Virus record (IMG/VR): IMGVR_UViG_3300031952_000010
Coordinates: 1-64,000 of that record
From: a virus
Reading direction: 5' to 3' (one strand)
Length of the DNA: 64,000 nt
The notes under the pieces were generated by a model. That model had not been told where the DNA came from, did not search any database, and saw nothing but the letters and a program-made list of their open reading frames with translations. Shown one piece after another: positions 1 through 7,852 of the stretch; the stretch's first letter is position 1, and every line of letters starts with the position of its first letter. The position numbers were made by a program, and so were the translations under genes.

Positions 1-670
1 CCCGATAGGGACATTTATTTGTAAAAATAGGGGTTTTCTTAAATAATTAACCCGATAGGGTATATTCCCCCCATATACATGTGGACCCCCGATTACTAAG
101 GGACATTTATCTGAGGGACATATAGTATACTCTTTATTGTGTTCATCTCTAAGGGATGTTCATTTACAATGAACAGGTAAATTAAATGAACATTCATAGA
201 GTATAAGTTTTTCCTATGGTAACTTATCATTCATATCAGTCTTGTGAGGTTTAACCTGACTACAGTGATACAAAACATAAGTTCCACTTATTCCCACTAT
301 AGTATGTCGTTATGGTATGTCAGACTTAGGGGGTGTTATATATCCCCTAACGGGTCGTTGAAGTAATAATCCTAACACATCTAATGGTAATAGGGGGTTA
401 GTTTCTAACACACTACGTGTTTCACCGCTCTATGGACCATAACGTACATTATTTGCTGGGATATATGTATACCTAAAAAACTGGTTCTGTAGGGGTCTAC
501 AGAGGGGAAAAAGTGGTCATTAGTATAGCGTAGTGACCATAAGTGGTGGTAAATTGTGGGGGAATGTGTATAGTATAATGTGGTAGAAAGTGGGTGAGGG
601 GATTATCCCCATCGACAAACGTAACTGACATTCTGACAATTCCTAATTTTTTAACACTTATTTTTCAAAA

Positions 671-747
671 AAAGTTATCAACAATCCCCCCTGACATAGT
701 GTCATGACCAATGTTAATAACTTTTAGTTAATAAAGTTATCAACAAT
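671..747. repeat. Pair of 15-bp direct repeats with DnaA-box-like core
   Basis: AAAGTTATCAACAAT is present twice (671-685, 733-747), 62 bp apart, in the intergenic region. The TTATCAACA core differs by one base from the bacterial DnaA box TTATCCACA. Confidence 0.6.
692..704. promoter_or_regulatory. Inverted repeat TGACA-TAG-TGTCA
   Basis: Perfect 5-bp arms with a 3-bp spacer lie between the two 15-bp repeats. This could be an operator half-site pair; it is too short to assign. Confidence 0.3.
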
Positions 748-775
748 TAACTGTACCATTTTGTACCATGTATTA

Positions 776-782
776 TATTTAT
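776..782 (+). promoter_or_regulatory. Late-type TATTTAT box
   Basis: TATTTAT lies 20 bp upstream of the ATG at 803. Confidence 0.4.
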
Positions 783-802
783 AAACAAAGAGTGTTAATA
801 AA

Positions 803-1105
803 ATGTATTTAGAAAAGTTTTCAACAAAGATATCCCTAACAGAACATGGGTATGATGTAATCTATAGTGAAGGAGAATTCACAGGTACGGTAAGTTACGT
901 AAGGTATGTGAGTGAAGTGGGTAGGGTGATGAAGGGGAAACCTGTATACCTTATGACCAACTCAGACATGGGGGACATTATAGAATGTGTGCATCAGAAA
1001 TCCCCACTATCAAGTGAGGACTTCACGACAATGAACATGGAGATTAGAACTCACTCAAGAACTCTCATCGATGAGGTTATTTCTCAAACGGGTCCTCAGA
1101 AATAA
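803..1105 (+). CDS. Hypothetical protein (100 aa)
   Basis: I do not recognise this protein. It is a soluble-looking mixed alpha/beta sequence with no signal peptide or membrane segment. The ATG at 803 lies 20 bp after a TATTTAT box (776-782). It is the only gene in the first 1.2 kb and follows the repeat-rich region. Confidence 0.6.
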   Translation: MYLEKFSTKISLTEHGYDVIYSEGEFTGTVSYVRYVSEVGRVMKGKPVYLMTNSDMGDIIECVHQKSPLSSEDFTTMNMEIRTHSRTLIDEVISQTGPQK

Positions 1106-1233
1106 TATGTCGTCTCCAAAATTTTAGGAACTTACTGTCCTCCTTAAGATGGGGGACAACTAAGAACTCCATAACATACACGGTCCCAAGGAATGACAGA
1201 CCAACAACAACGGTAATCAAATAATATTTCATA

Positions 1234-1665
1234 CTAACAATATTTACGTAACTCAGATAATAATCTACGGTTATGAATTATTTCATTCGCTCTAGCCTCA
1301 ATCTCAAAAGGGTGTTTGTCGTAACCATACTTGTCCAACATCTTACCGTACTTAGTACGACATGGTTGTAAGTAGTGTGTATACTCATGAACAAATACTC
1401 GGGTGAAATCCCCCAAGGTCTTAAGGTTGTCATAGTATAAACTAATCTGATTATCCACAGGACAGTAAAGACCATAGTACTTTTCCTCGAAGGGGTTCTC
1501 TTCAACAACAACACTTAACTTATACTTCTTACGGTTGTTCACCCCAAGGTTATGTACACAGTATTCCTTACACCCTTTAATGATGTGCTTCAACTCCTTC
1601 TTGTTAAACATGTGTAAAGGGGTTGACGAGTATAAACCTAATAATGAATATAGAGACTTTATCAT
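1234..1665 (-). CDS. Putative zinc metallopeptidase (HEYTH), 143 aa
   Basis: Starting at 1665, residues 93-97 read HEYTH, the HExxH zinc-binding and catalytic motif. A downstream Glu-rich stretch (HPFEIEARANE, about 119-129) could supply the third ligand, an arrangement seen in SprT/ImmA-like small metallopeptidases. A longer frame begins at 1728, but its start overlaps a TATTTAT sequence. A TATCTTTG promoter (1672-1679, minus strand) lies 6 bp before the ATG at 1665, so I prefer that start. Substrate is unknown. It is one of five HExxH proteins in the window. Confidence 0.65.
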   Translation of the reverse strand: MIKSLYSLLGLYSSTPLHMFNKKELKHIIKGCKEYCVHNLGVNNRKKYKLSVVVEENPFEEKYYGLYCPVDNQISLYYDNLKTLGDFTRVFVHEYTHYLQPCRTKYGKMLDKYGYDKHPFEIEARANEIIHNRRLLSELRKYC

Positions 1666-1671
1666 AGAATA

Positions 1672-1679
1672 CAAAGATA
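1672..1679 (-). promoter_or_regulatory. Bacteroidota-type TAnnTTTG box
   Basis: TATCTTTG on the minus strand lies 6 bp before the ATG at 1665. Confidence 0.5.
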
Positions 1680-1757
1680 CAAAATATTCCCCATTCCACC
1701 AAATAATATTGGGGTAAAATAAATACATATTCTTTTGGCAGTGTCAATTCTTTTCCG

Positions 1758-1765
1758 TACCTTTG
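1758..1765 (+). promoter_or_regulatory. Bacteroidota-type TAnnTTTG box
   Basis: TACCTTTG faces a region with no convincing gene, so its transcript may be non-coding. Confidence 0.4.
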
Positions 1766-2247
1766 TATTGTCGGTGGTTAAGTCCGAGACGGGTTCGAAG
1801 GGTACGGTCTTCGCAGAGGGTAGACTCCAGCTCGCCTTATACTTTCCCCCATGTCAAACTATAAAGCATCATGCTAAGTTACGGATAAATTCTGACACTG
1901 CCAAATTTCCCCCCACTTATTTATCAACATGACAGACTGACTGTTCATAACTTTATTTGTATATGTCATTGTTTTTACATCACCCCATTAGAGACCCTCT
2001 AAGACAAGGGGGACCGTAGGGGTCAAAACTAAAGGACTCCCCCCTGATAATACCCCCTAGACCCCCTCCATACGGGGGGTACCCCTCCCCTCCCCCGTAT
2101 CCCCCCTCCGTATATGACATAATGACAGGTCAAAAGGGGGGATAATCCCTTAAATAAAGTATTTGTTAAAAAAAATGTTTATAGAAAATTTTCCGTAAAT
2201 CTCTAAAAAAATTTTTGGAAAAAAATTCCCCATATGGAACGTGGGTA

Positions 2248-2254
2248 TATTTAT
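2248..2254 (+). promoter_or_regulatory. Late-type TATTTAT box
   Basis: The box ends 5 bp before the ATG at 2260. Confidence 0.6.
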
Positions 2255-2259
2255 TCTAT

Positions 2260-2526
2260 ATGAAAGTTATTATCGGAGAAAATAGAATGTTTGAGGTAAT
2301 GGACTCTATTTTAAAATTATCTTATAATCCTAAGACAAGAGAGTTTTATAGTAGTGGGGTTATTGATGGGGTTATTGGTTACAAACATAAAGATGGGTTT
2401 ACATATGGGGGATATGATGTTGATTATTTGGTATCTAATATATTCGGTAAAAACTCTGATGAGTTGTTACTAATTCATTTAAAAGAAAAGTTTCCTAACC
2501 TAACCATCAACAAAATCAACAATTAA
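2260..2526 (+). CDS. Class B leader protein, small paralog family (88 aa)
   Basis: The N-terminus MKVIIGENRMFEVMDSIL closely matches the leader of the gene at 9362 (MKLIITENRLYQVIDSYL). The C-terminal third (SNIFGKNSDELLLIHLKEKF) resembles the LFGxxWxxxFKxWF block of the genes at 7499, 12294 and 14251, so these look like divergent paralogs. The start at 2260 is chosen over an upstream in-frame ATG at 2215 because of the TATTTAT box and the leader alignment. Function is unknown; delivery with the virion is inferred. Confidence 0.65.
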   Translation: MKVIIGENRMFEVMDSILKLSYNPKTREFYSSGVIDGVIGYKHKDGFTYGGYDVDYLVSNIFGKNSDELLLIHLKEKFPNLTINKINN

Positions 2527-2527
2527 T

Positions 2528-2551
2528 CCCCTCCCAATAGAGGGGTTTTTT
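2528..2551 (+). terminator. Rho-independent terminator
   Basis: CCCCT/AGGGG arms are followed by TTTTTT, directly after the stop at 2526. Confidence 0.65.
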
Positions 2552-2562
2552 GTTTATCAATG

Positions 2563-2569
2563 TATTTAT
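2563..2569 (+). promoter_or_regulatory. Late-type TATTTAT box
   Basis: The box ends 4 bp before the ATG at 2574. Confidence 0.6.
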
Positions 2570-2573
2570 TCAT

Positions 2574-3104
2574 ATGTCAGAATCTCACATTATACCGCAT
2601 CTTACCAAGTTATTAAAGAGTTTAATCTTCAAGGATTTTGATTTGGACTTTAACATTACATCTAAGGAAGATTACTATGGGGAGAGTTATGTCTTAACTA
2701 TTACTCTTGACCCTGAGGTTATGTGTATGTCTGGGGATAAGTATAATCCTGAGTCTACTCCATTTTTATATGATTTAGAGGATAGTATTCATAGAGTATT
2801 ACCTTATGTTGGTTTGGATGAGTCAAATCTTATTGTAAAGTTTCAGTATATAAATGAACGGGAGTTCTCTGATAAACTTGTTGGTATGGTTAATGTAGTT
2901 CTTCCCAAGTTATACGATAGGATTGAGGGTTTACCCAAGTTGGTTAATATGCAGAAAGGTCAGCGTGGGGATGCGGCCGAGTTTAGGATTGGGTTTCAAT
3001 TTGCTGAGGTTCCAAGGATGGGTCAAATAAGTAAGTTGTATGATAACATTCACGATTTGATTCCAACGTTTGATGATGTGTATATGGACTTCGGTCTATT
3101 CTAA
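2574..3104 (+). CDS. Hypothetical protein (176 aa)
   Basis: I do not recognise this protein. It begins MSESHIIPHLTKLLKSLIF, a helical amphipathic N-terminus reminiscent of the leader proteins but without a clear (L/I)xE site. The rest is a soluble alpha/beta sequence. The start at 2574 is preferred to 2550 because it follows the TATTTAT box with the usual 4-bp gap. Confidence 0.65.
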   Translation: MSESHIIPHLTKLLKSLIFKDFDLDFNITSKEDYYGESYVLTITLDPEVMCMSGDKYNPESTPFLYDLEDSIHRVLPYVGLDESNLIVKFQYINEREFSDKLVGMVNVVLPKLYDRIEGLPKLVNMQKGQRGDAAEFRIGFQFAEVPRMGQISKLYDNIHDLIPTFDDVYMDFGLF

Positions 3105-3276
3105 TATGTCCCCGACATCAATGTCGGAGACATCCACTTTACATATTAGTAGACTTTCACTTTACATATTAGGACAAAAACCTGTAAAGGGGAAAATATA
3201 CTCAAATACTGAAAAAAAATTTCCAGAAAAATTTTGACAAATTAAGACTATTGTTTATCTTTATAAAAAAGTTAAG

Positions 3277-3663
3277 GTGAGTGATGAACTATGGTGTGAG
3301 TACAGTGGAATGCCTTCCCCCATGGCATATATGGATTGTGAAAAGTGTAAGGAATTAGTTAATAATTGTACGTGTATGATAAACGAGGAAATTGACAACT
3401 CCTACGAGGAGAGTAAAATACAGGAGTTAGAGGGTAAGATTTTTGAAATGGAATCTACTCTCAAAGACCATAGGGATAAGGAGAGAATTTATCAGGAGAT
3501 ACTATCTGATATTAACAGTTCCATTATAGACTTATTCAAGAGAGAACAAGAGAATATCCGATTCAACTTGGGGGAAGAAACTGATTACCGTCAGTGTATG
3601 ATTGGAATGAAAGAATACATGGATAACATTAAATCGGTGTATAAAGGAAAAATTAAATTTTAA
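3277..3663 (+). CDS. Hypothetical protein with Cys cluster and coiled coil (128 aa)
   Basis: The first 35 residues contain six Cys, including CEKCKELVNNCTC, which could bind zinc. Residues 45-75 are Glu/Lys-rich and probably form a coiled coil. The start is a GTG; the next in-frame ATG (Met12) would remove the first Cys. Only 3 bp separate it from the following gene. Function is unknown. Confidence 0.6.
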   Translation: MSDELWCEYSGMPSPMAYMDCEKCKELVNNCTCMINEEIDNSYEESKIQELEGKIFEMESTLKDHRDKERIYQEILSDINSSIIDLFKREQENIRFNLGEETDYRQCMIGMKEYMDNIKSVYKGKIKF

Positions 3664-3666
3664 GGT

Positions 3667-3993
3667 ATGAAAAACATTAGAGAAGAAGTTAAGATTAAAG
3701 GTAGTGGGGGTGTTTACGATTTGTTTGATAATGTAATCAAAGGTTCGTTCAATATCACCGATGAGGAGTACGACTATATTGCGGGGGAGGCCTCGGATGA
3801 GGACTTGAGTATTTTTGTAGACGGGATTGGTGGATTTAATACCCCTTCAACGTTTGGGGACAAACGTAGAGCGTTAGAAGTACGTGATAAGTACTTGAAG
3901 ATGTTCCGTGACAGTAATGTCGTTGTGTACACACCTACCTTATGTGCTTGTCACCCCGATAATGGTGGAGATGGTACTTGTCAGTGTGATTAA
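3667..3993 (+). CDS. Hypothetical protein (108 aa)
   Basis: An acidic protein ending in a Cys/His/Asp-rich tail (CACHPDNGGDGTCQCD) that could bind a metal. It directly follows the gene at 3277, whose Cys-rich region is at the opposite end, so the two may be co-expressed and act together. Not recognised. Confidence 0.6.
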   Translation: MKNIREEVKIKGSGGVYDLFDNVIKGSFNITDEEYDYIAGEASDEDLSIFVDGIGGFNTPSTFGDKRRALEVRDKYLKMFRDSNVVVYTPTLCACHPDNGGDGTCQCD

Positions 3994-4028
3994 TAACTTG
4001 TATAATTAACCAAAACAAAATATATATT

Positions 4029-4136
4029 ATGAATGAAGTAATGATGGAACAACCTATGGAAGCCGTTAACAAATACGTTGAATCTCCTTATGAGGAATCT
4101 AAACGTTGGAGAGAAATCTTTGAAAACCAAGACTAA
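4029..4136 (+). CDS. Small hypothetical protein (35 aa)
   Basis: A short frame reads MNEVMMEQPMEAVNKYVESP and ends with a charged helix (SKRWREIFENQD). It is followed immediately by a strong terminator, which supports real expression. Function is unknown. Confidence 0.45.
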   Translation: MNEVMMEQPMEAVNKYVESPYEESKRWREIFENQD

Positions 4137-4141
4137 ACTAA

Positions 4142-4176
4142 TTTCCCCCTTCTTATGTTGGGGGATTTTTGTTTTA
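4142..4176 (+). terminator. Rho-independent terminator
   Basis: CCCCC/GGGGG arms around a TTCTTATGTT loop are followed by a T-rich tail. The loop resembles that of the terminator at 5442. Confidence 0.65.
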
Positions 4177-4218
4177 AGATAATAAATTCATACTTTTGAA
4201 GGGGCAGTATAAACCGAA

Positions 4219-4241
4219 CCCGACTTCGTCGGTGTTTTTTT
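4219..4241 (+). terminator. Hairpin with T-tract
   Basis: CCGAC-TTC-GTCGG is followed by TG and seven T. No gene lies directly before it, so it may end a short untranslated RNA or act as an attenuator. Confidence 0.45.
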
Positions 4242-4275
4242 CGTCCCGCCGTCCCCGACCCTTCGGGATTTTATG

Positions 4276-4302
4276 GTTTACAGTAAACTGTCTACTGTAA
4301 AC
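4276..4302. promoter_or_regulatory. 10-bp perfect inverted repeat
   Basis: GTTTACAGTA and TACTGTAAAC are separated by 7 bp, about 60 bp upstream of the late-type box at 4361. It could be an operator for a dimeric regulator or an RNA hairpin; there is no following T-tract. Confidence 0.5.
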
Positions 4303-4360
4303 AACTTAGTGACTCTCCTAAAAAAAGACCCCACCCCGCCGCGATTTTAATTGTGTGTGG

Positions 4361-4367
4361 TATTTAT
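4361..4367 (+). promoter_or_regulatory. Late-type TATTTAT box
   Basis: The box lies 10 bp before the ATG at 4378. Confidence 0.6.
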
Positions 4368-4377
4368 AAATAAAAAT

Positions 4378-4677
4378 ATGACAATGAATAAAACAATTAA
4401 AATGAACGAGTCTGATTTAATTAGATTGGTTAAACGAGTTATAAAAGAAGAAGGCGAACCAAGTACTGATAGGTATATGTTCTTTTCTAATTTAGAACAA
4501 ATGAAAAGACAGTGTGAATTACTATTAAAAATGGACCACCAAGAAATTGAATCTATTTTGGACAATGGTCATGATTGGGCTCAAGACCATATCTCTGAAG
4601 CTAAAAATAACATGGACCAAGTTTTCGACTTTATAATGAACGAGACGGAAAATTATGACGGTGAAGAAGAAATGTAA
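4378..4677 (+). CDS. Class A leader protein (99 aa)
   Basis: The leader IKMNESDLIRLVKRVIKEE (residues 6-24) matches the genes at 6804 and 10399. A candidate prohead-protease site (IKE/E) follows residue 23, which would release a 76-residue acidic helical protein. The start at 4378 is preferred because upstream in-frame sequence overlaps the TATTTAT box; Met3 is also possible. The mature domain is not recognised. Confidence 0.65.
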   Translation: MTMNKTIKMNESDLIRLVKRVIKEEGEPSTDRYMFFSNLEQMKRQCELLLKMDHQEIESILDNGHDWAQDHISEAKNNMDQVFDFIMNETENYDGEEEM

Positions 4678-4731
4678 TTTAAATAGTTTATTTGATACAA
4701 CCTTTAACCTATATTTAAAATAAAAAAACCT

Positions 4732-5418
4732 ATGAAAAAACTATTATTATTATTTATTACGGCAACTATGTTATTTAGTTGTAACACGAGTACAAAAACT
4801 GAAACAGTAGAAGATTTTAAATCTGACACAATTGTAAAAATACACCAAGGGTCTTTCGCATTTTGTGGAGCATCGGCGGCCTTACCTACAGGAAGAAAGA
4901 TTGTGGTACAAGGGGTTGAATACTACGAAGGTTGTGCAATCTGTCCTGTATTAGAAGGTCCATCTCTTTCCAATTTAGCAATGGAAGGTGTAAGTGAAAC
5001 TTACGGAAAGTTCAATATGAATAAAAACTTCCAAACTCCTGATGGAACAAGTAATACGGTATGGTCATTATTTTGGTATTACGATTCAACTACTACTATT
5101 CCTCAGTTTAACCCTTCAACTAAAGAATGGGAAATGATGTCACCTGTGAATAGAACGTTTGTAATTAATTTAGACTCTCCAAGTACAAGTGAGAGTAATA
5201 TGTTTGCAATGCCAGGTATTGTTTTCGATACTACATCTACAGGTATTGTACTTGCTAAAGTATACGGACCACTTAATGAAGCGGCACTTCCTTTACGTAA
5301 AGCAGTTCCAGTTAAAAACGGACAGACTTCGGTAACGGCAGCTAAATTAGGATTCCCTTATCCTGTTGGAACACCAATTCCTTTTTCAGAATACAGTAAA
5401 GAACTACAGAAAAAATAA
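4732..5418 (+). CDS. Predicted lipoprotein (228 aa)
   Basis: The N-terminus MKKLLLLFITATMLFSC is a lipoprotein signal peptide with lipobox LFSC, so mature Cys17 would be lipidated. The mature protein is soluble with three further Cys near its start. It has its own terminator (5442-5473). Phage lipoproteins in Gram-negative hosts often act in superinfection exclusion or lysis, but nothing here identifies the role. Confidence 0.65.
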   Translation: MKKLLLLFITATMLFSCNTSTKTETVEDFKSDTIVKIHQGSFAFCGASAALPTGRKIVVQGVEYYEGCAICPVLEGPSLSNLAMEGVSETYGKFNMNKNFQTPDGTSNTVWSLFWYYDSTTTIPQFNPSTKEWEMMSPVNRTFVINLDSPSTSESNMFAMPGIVFDTTSTGIVLAKVYGPLNEAALPLRKAVPVKNGQTSVTAAKLGFPYPVGTPIPFSEYSKELQKK

Positions 5419-5441
5419 AAACAAAACTAAAACCTGTTAAA

Positions 5442-5473
5442 CCCCCTTCGTTATGTTGGGGGTTTTTTTTTGT
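5442..5473 (+). terminator. Rho-independent terminator
   Basis: CCCCC/GGGGG hairpin is followed by nine T, after the stop at 5418. Confidence 0.7.
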
Positions 5474-5479
5474 TTAACA

Positions 5480-5486
5480 TATTTAT
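5480..5486 (+). promoter_or_regulatory. Late-type TATTTAT box
   Basis: The box ends 4 bp before the ATG at 5491. Confidence 0.6.
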
Positions 5487-5490
5487 TACT

Positions 5491-5772
5491 ATGGAAGATT
5501 ATATTAAAAGGATTGTTAAATATGTCATCGATGAGAAATATCCTGAGTTCGAAGGCGTTGAGGTTTCTAGTGAAAGGAATCCTCAGAGTTTTTATATGGA
5601 TAAAACACGTAATATTGTGTATAATGTTTTTTTAACAATTGATAGTAATAAATTTCTTAAGAACGGTGGTGAGTATTGGGCTGGTATTAAATCTTTAATT
5701 AGGAACACAATGAAATCAATTGGTGTTGAAAACACAATTAATGTTTATATTAATTTCTCTGACGAAAAATAA
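5491..5772 (+). CDS. Hypothetical protein, leader-like N-terminus (93 aa)
   Basis: The N-terminus MEDYIKRIVKYVIDEKYPEF resembles the second half of the class A leader (RIVKRVISE), with IDE as a possible cleavage site. The remainder is a small alpha/beta domain with pattern similarity to the gene at 7849. Not recognised. Confidence 0.55.
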   Translation: MEDYIKRIVKYVIDEKYPEFEGVEVSSERNPQSFYMDKTRNIVYNVFLTIDSNKFLKNGGEYWAGIKSLIRNTMKSIGVENTINVYINFSDEK

Positions 5773-5834
5773 ATTTTAATTAGTCGGGGTTTTTTTATTC
5801 ATTTATTTTCCGTATGTTTATATAAAAAAAGTAT

Positions 5835-5939
5835 ATGAGTGATACTGAAGAAATGTTAATTGGTATTGGAGTACTTATGATGGTAGTTTTTATACCACTT
5901 ATAATTGCATTTACAACTGATTTTAGAAAGAAAAAATAA
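5835..5939 (+). CDS. Small single-pass membrane protein (34 aa)
   Basis: The sequence has a short acidic N-terminus, one hydrophobic segment (about residues 8-27) and a basic tail (FRKKK), suggesting N-out or short anchored topology. It lies 3 bp before the next gene, so it is probably translationally linked. Function is unknown. Confidence 0.5.
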   Translation: MSDTEEMLIGIGVLMMVVFIPLIIAFTTDFRKKK

Positions 5940-5942
5940 ATT

Positions 5943-6203
5943 ATGGAATATACTGTGTGTATTACCGTTGCAGATAGAGAAGACGGAAGAACTAATGTAA
6001 ATCTATCAACCCCACCTAAACAACCAACACTAACAATTAGTGAAATGGCTAAGATATTGTCAGGAGGAATCTCGTTATGCGTTGGATTGTGTGAAAAAGA
6101 AGGTCTTGTGAAGGACTATGAGTTGATGCAAGAGATAATTGACTACTTAAACAACGAATTTATATCTCTCGATTCGTTCAAGGATGCCAATATTTTAAAA
6201 TAA
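5943..6203 (+). CDS. Hypothetical protein (86 aa)
   Basis: A soluble protein with a beta-rich first 30 residues and a helical C-terminal half containing two Cys (SLCVGLCEKEG). It follows the membrane peptide at 5835 with no promoter between. Not recognised. Confidence 0.55.
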   Translation: MEYTVCITVADREDGRTNVNLSTPPKQPTLTISEMAKILSGGISLCVGLCEKEGLVKDYELMQEIIDYLNNEFISLDSFKDANILK

Positions 6204-6207
6204 TAGA

Positions 6208-6720
6208 TTATTTTTTTGAGATTAGAATATCGTCAGTATCATATTTCTGACTTAATTCTCTTGTAAACTCTATAAATCCTCTATCACTCATGTCAGTATC
6301 AACTTTTACCATAGGATACATTAATCTTTCTGACCATTCTATATCAGAATCATACCCCATGTTCTTAATCTCATCTAATAATGGTTGGTAAACATCCCTA
6401 TTACTGTGTTTATAATGTTTGTGATTAAAAGCTAATCTATCATGTGTAACATATTGAGCTAAACTATCTAATTCTTCTTCAATATCCCCATCATCTATCT
6501 TACTCATAACAAAATGGTAATAATCATTATCAAACTGTGGGGATTCTGACCAATATTTGGCTTGGTCTATAATAAAATACACATTGATATAAATTGAGTT
6601 ACCCTCCATATCAAATTTGTGTTTTGTTATTTCAATAGTAAAATCAACTATACCCTTAATATATAATGAATTATATATTTTGGTTAAACCTTTAGTTAGT
6701 ATTGAATTGTCCTCAGTCAT
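6208..6720 (-). CDS. Hypothetical protein (170 aa)
   Basis: Not recognised. The sequence is an acidic alpha/beta protein with no signal or membrane segment. The start at 6720 follows a minus-strand TATTTAT box with a 4-bp gap. It lacks the class A-D leader, although the helical start (SILTKGLTKIYNSLYIKGI) may serve a similar role. Confidence 0.6.
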   Translation of the reverse strand: MTEDNSILTKGLTKIYNSLYIKGIVDFTIEITKHKFDMEGNSIYINVYFIIDQAKYWSESPQFDNDYYHFVMSKIDDGDIEEELDSLAQYVTHDRLAFNHKHYKHSNRDVYQPLLDEIKNMGYDSDIEWSERLMYPMVKVDTDMSDRGFIEFTRELSQKYDTDDILISKK

Positions 6721-6724
6721 AGTT

Positions 6725-6731
6725 ATAAATA
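6725..6731 (-). promoter_or_regulatory. Late-type TATTTAT box
   Basis: On the minus strand, 4 bp before the ATG at 6720. Confidence 0.6.
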
Positions 6732-6783
6732 TAGTAAAATAAAAAAGGACTCCAATACCTATAGTTTTTTTATCCCCCTAAGA

Positions 6784-6790
6784 TATTTAT
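6784..6790 (+). promoter_or_regulatory. Late-type TATTTAT box
   Basis: The box lies 13 bp before the ATG at 6804. Confidence 0.6.
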
Positions 6791-6803
6791 TTATAAAACT
6801 AAT

Positions 6804-7430
6804 ATGAAGAAGATTATAAAATTAACGGAATCTGATTTATCCCGTATTGTTAAACGAGTTATTTCTGAACAGAATAGTAATGAATTAGATGAAGGTATTT
6901 TTGATTCAATACTTAAAGCCTTTAGAGGTGGTGGTAAAAAAGTAGTAAGTGCGGCATCTAAAATGTCAACAACACCTTTATTCAGTCAAATTTCTCACGA
7001 TATACGACAATTAATTACTAAAATACCTCAAAAAGTTAAAGTTGGTGCTAAATTAGAAGGTGTTTTTAAGAAAACATCATATGATATTAAAAGTTTAGAG
7101 GGTAGTATTGCTAGATATGAACGAGATATGAATGGATTTGGTATTGCTGAAATATATAGTAGAAAATTATCTAATGCGGTACGACAACCAAAAGGGTCTA
7201 TCGTTAATTTAAAAGAAGTTTATACCGACGCTCATCTATTAAAAAAAGAATTAGAAAATATTAAACACGAATTACCAAGACCAAAAGAAGGTGGAATTTT
7301 AAATAAAAATAAAAATTACCAATCCGAACTTAATAAATATCATAACTTCTTATGGAGTGAATTGGGTTCTGTCAATAAGTTCATTAGTGAAATAGATAAT
7401 TTACTTAAAGAAGTAAAAATTAAAAAATAA
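6804..7430 (+). CDS. Class A leader protein (208 aa)
   Basis: This is the clearest class A leader: IKLTESDLSRIVKRVISEQ at residues 5-23, with the candidate site ISE/Q at 20-23. The mature part is a basic, helical protein rich in Lys without recognised motifs, consistent with a nucleic-acid-associated or internal-head protein. It is monocistronic, between a TATTTAT box and a terminator. Cargo function is unknown. Confidence 0.7.
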   Translation: MKKIIKLTESDLSRIVKRVISEQNSNELDEGIFDSILKAFRGGGKKVVSAASKMSTTPLFSQISHDIRQLITKIPQKVKVGAKLEGVFKKTSYDIKSLEGSIARYERDMNGFGIAEIYSRKLSNAVRQPKGSIVNLKEVYTDAHLLKKELENIKHELPRPKEGGILNKNKNYQSELNKYHNFLWSELGSVNKFISEIDNLLKEVKIKK

Positions 7431-7445
7431 CTAATTAATAATTAA

Positions 7446-7476
7446 AAAACCCCATCTATTACAGGTGGGGTTTTTT
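7446..7476 (+). terminator. Rho-independent terminator
   Basis: ACCCCA/TGGGGT arms are followed by TTTTTT. Confidence 0.65.
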
Positions 7477-7487
7477 GTTTTATATAC

Positions 7488-7494
7488 TATTTAT
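7488..7494 (+). promoter_or_regulatory. Late-type TATTTAT box
   Basis: The box ends 4 bp before the ATG at 7499. Confidence 0.65.
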
Positions 7495-7498
7495 CATT

Positions 7499-7852
7499 AT
7501 GAAATTCATCATCACAGAATCTAAGGTTACAGATGTTATCACCAATTACTTGGATAATAACATTCATCCTGACTATAATTGGGGTCCTGATTTATTTGAT
7601 TTCTATGAACAAGATGTTAAAGAATATGGATTTCATGTTTTCTATATTAACGATACTCCCGCATACGAATATCTTGGAGAATACGATGGGTATGATTTCC
7701 TTTACCGATTGGTAATTATGGATTTTGTTTCAGATAAACTAACTTCTTTATTTGGTGACCTATGGATTCCCGTTTTTAAAAAGTGGTTCGAGAAAAACTC
7801 AAACCTTGATGTTCGTGAAATGGAATTTGACGGTGAAATTATAAGATTATGA
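7499..7852 (+). CDS. Class B leader protein, paralog family (117 aa)
   Basis: The leader MKFIITESKVTDVITNYLD is followed by an acidic, aromatic-rich domain ending in LFGDLWIPVFKKWFEKNSNL. That C-terminal block recurs in the genes at 12294 and 14251 and more weakly at 2260 and 9362. It overlaps the next gene by 4 bp (ATGA), so the genes from 7499 to 9709 form one transcription unit. Function is unknown. Confidence 0.7.
   Translation: MKFIITESKVTDVITNYLDNNIHPDYNWGPDLFDFYEQDVKEYGFHVFYINDTPAYEYLGEYDGYDFLYRLVIMDFVSDKLTSLFGDLWIPVFKKWFEKNSNLDVREMEFDGEIIRL

Larger units (their letters stand above)
1..802. other. Gene-free region with short repeats, possible origin or control region
   Basis: No convincing coding frame is seen. 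CCCGATAGGG occurs at 1-10 and 51-60, and GGGACATTTAT at 8-18 and 100-110. A 15-bp direct repeat, AAAGTTATCAACAAT, lies at 671-685 and 733-747; its TTATCAACA core resembles a DnaA box. G and C runs are frequent for an AT-rich genome. An origin or regulatory function is inference only. Confidence 0.5.
1729..2259. other. Gene-poor region with C-tract cluster
   Basis: About 530 bp without a convincing gene. A TACCTTTG promoter-like box at 1758-1765 faces right and is followed by relatively GC-rich sequence (to about 1850), so a short non-coding RNA is possible. From 2037 to 2110 there are at least seven runs of four or more C within about 75 bp, which would allow i-motif formation on this strand or a G-quadruplex on the complement. 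Confidence 0.5.

Noticed and set aside
1735-1932. Open frame of 65 codons after the TACCTTTG box
   Set aside because: Its composition is unlike the neighbouring genes and it has no recognisable feature; the promoter-like box lies inside the frame. A non-coding transcript is equally possible.
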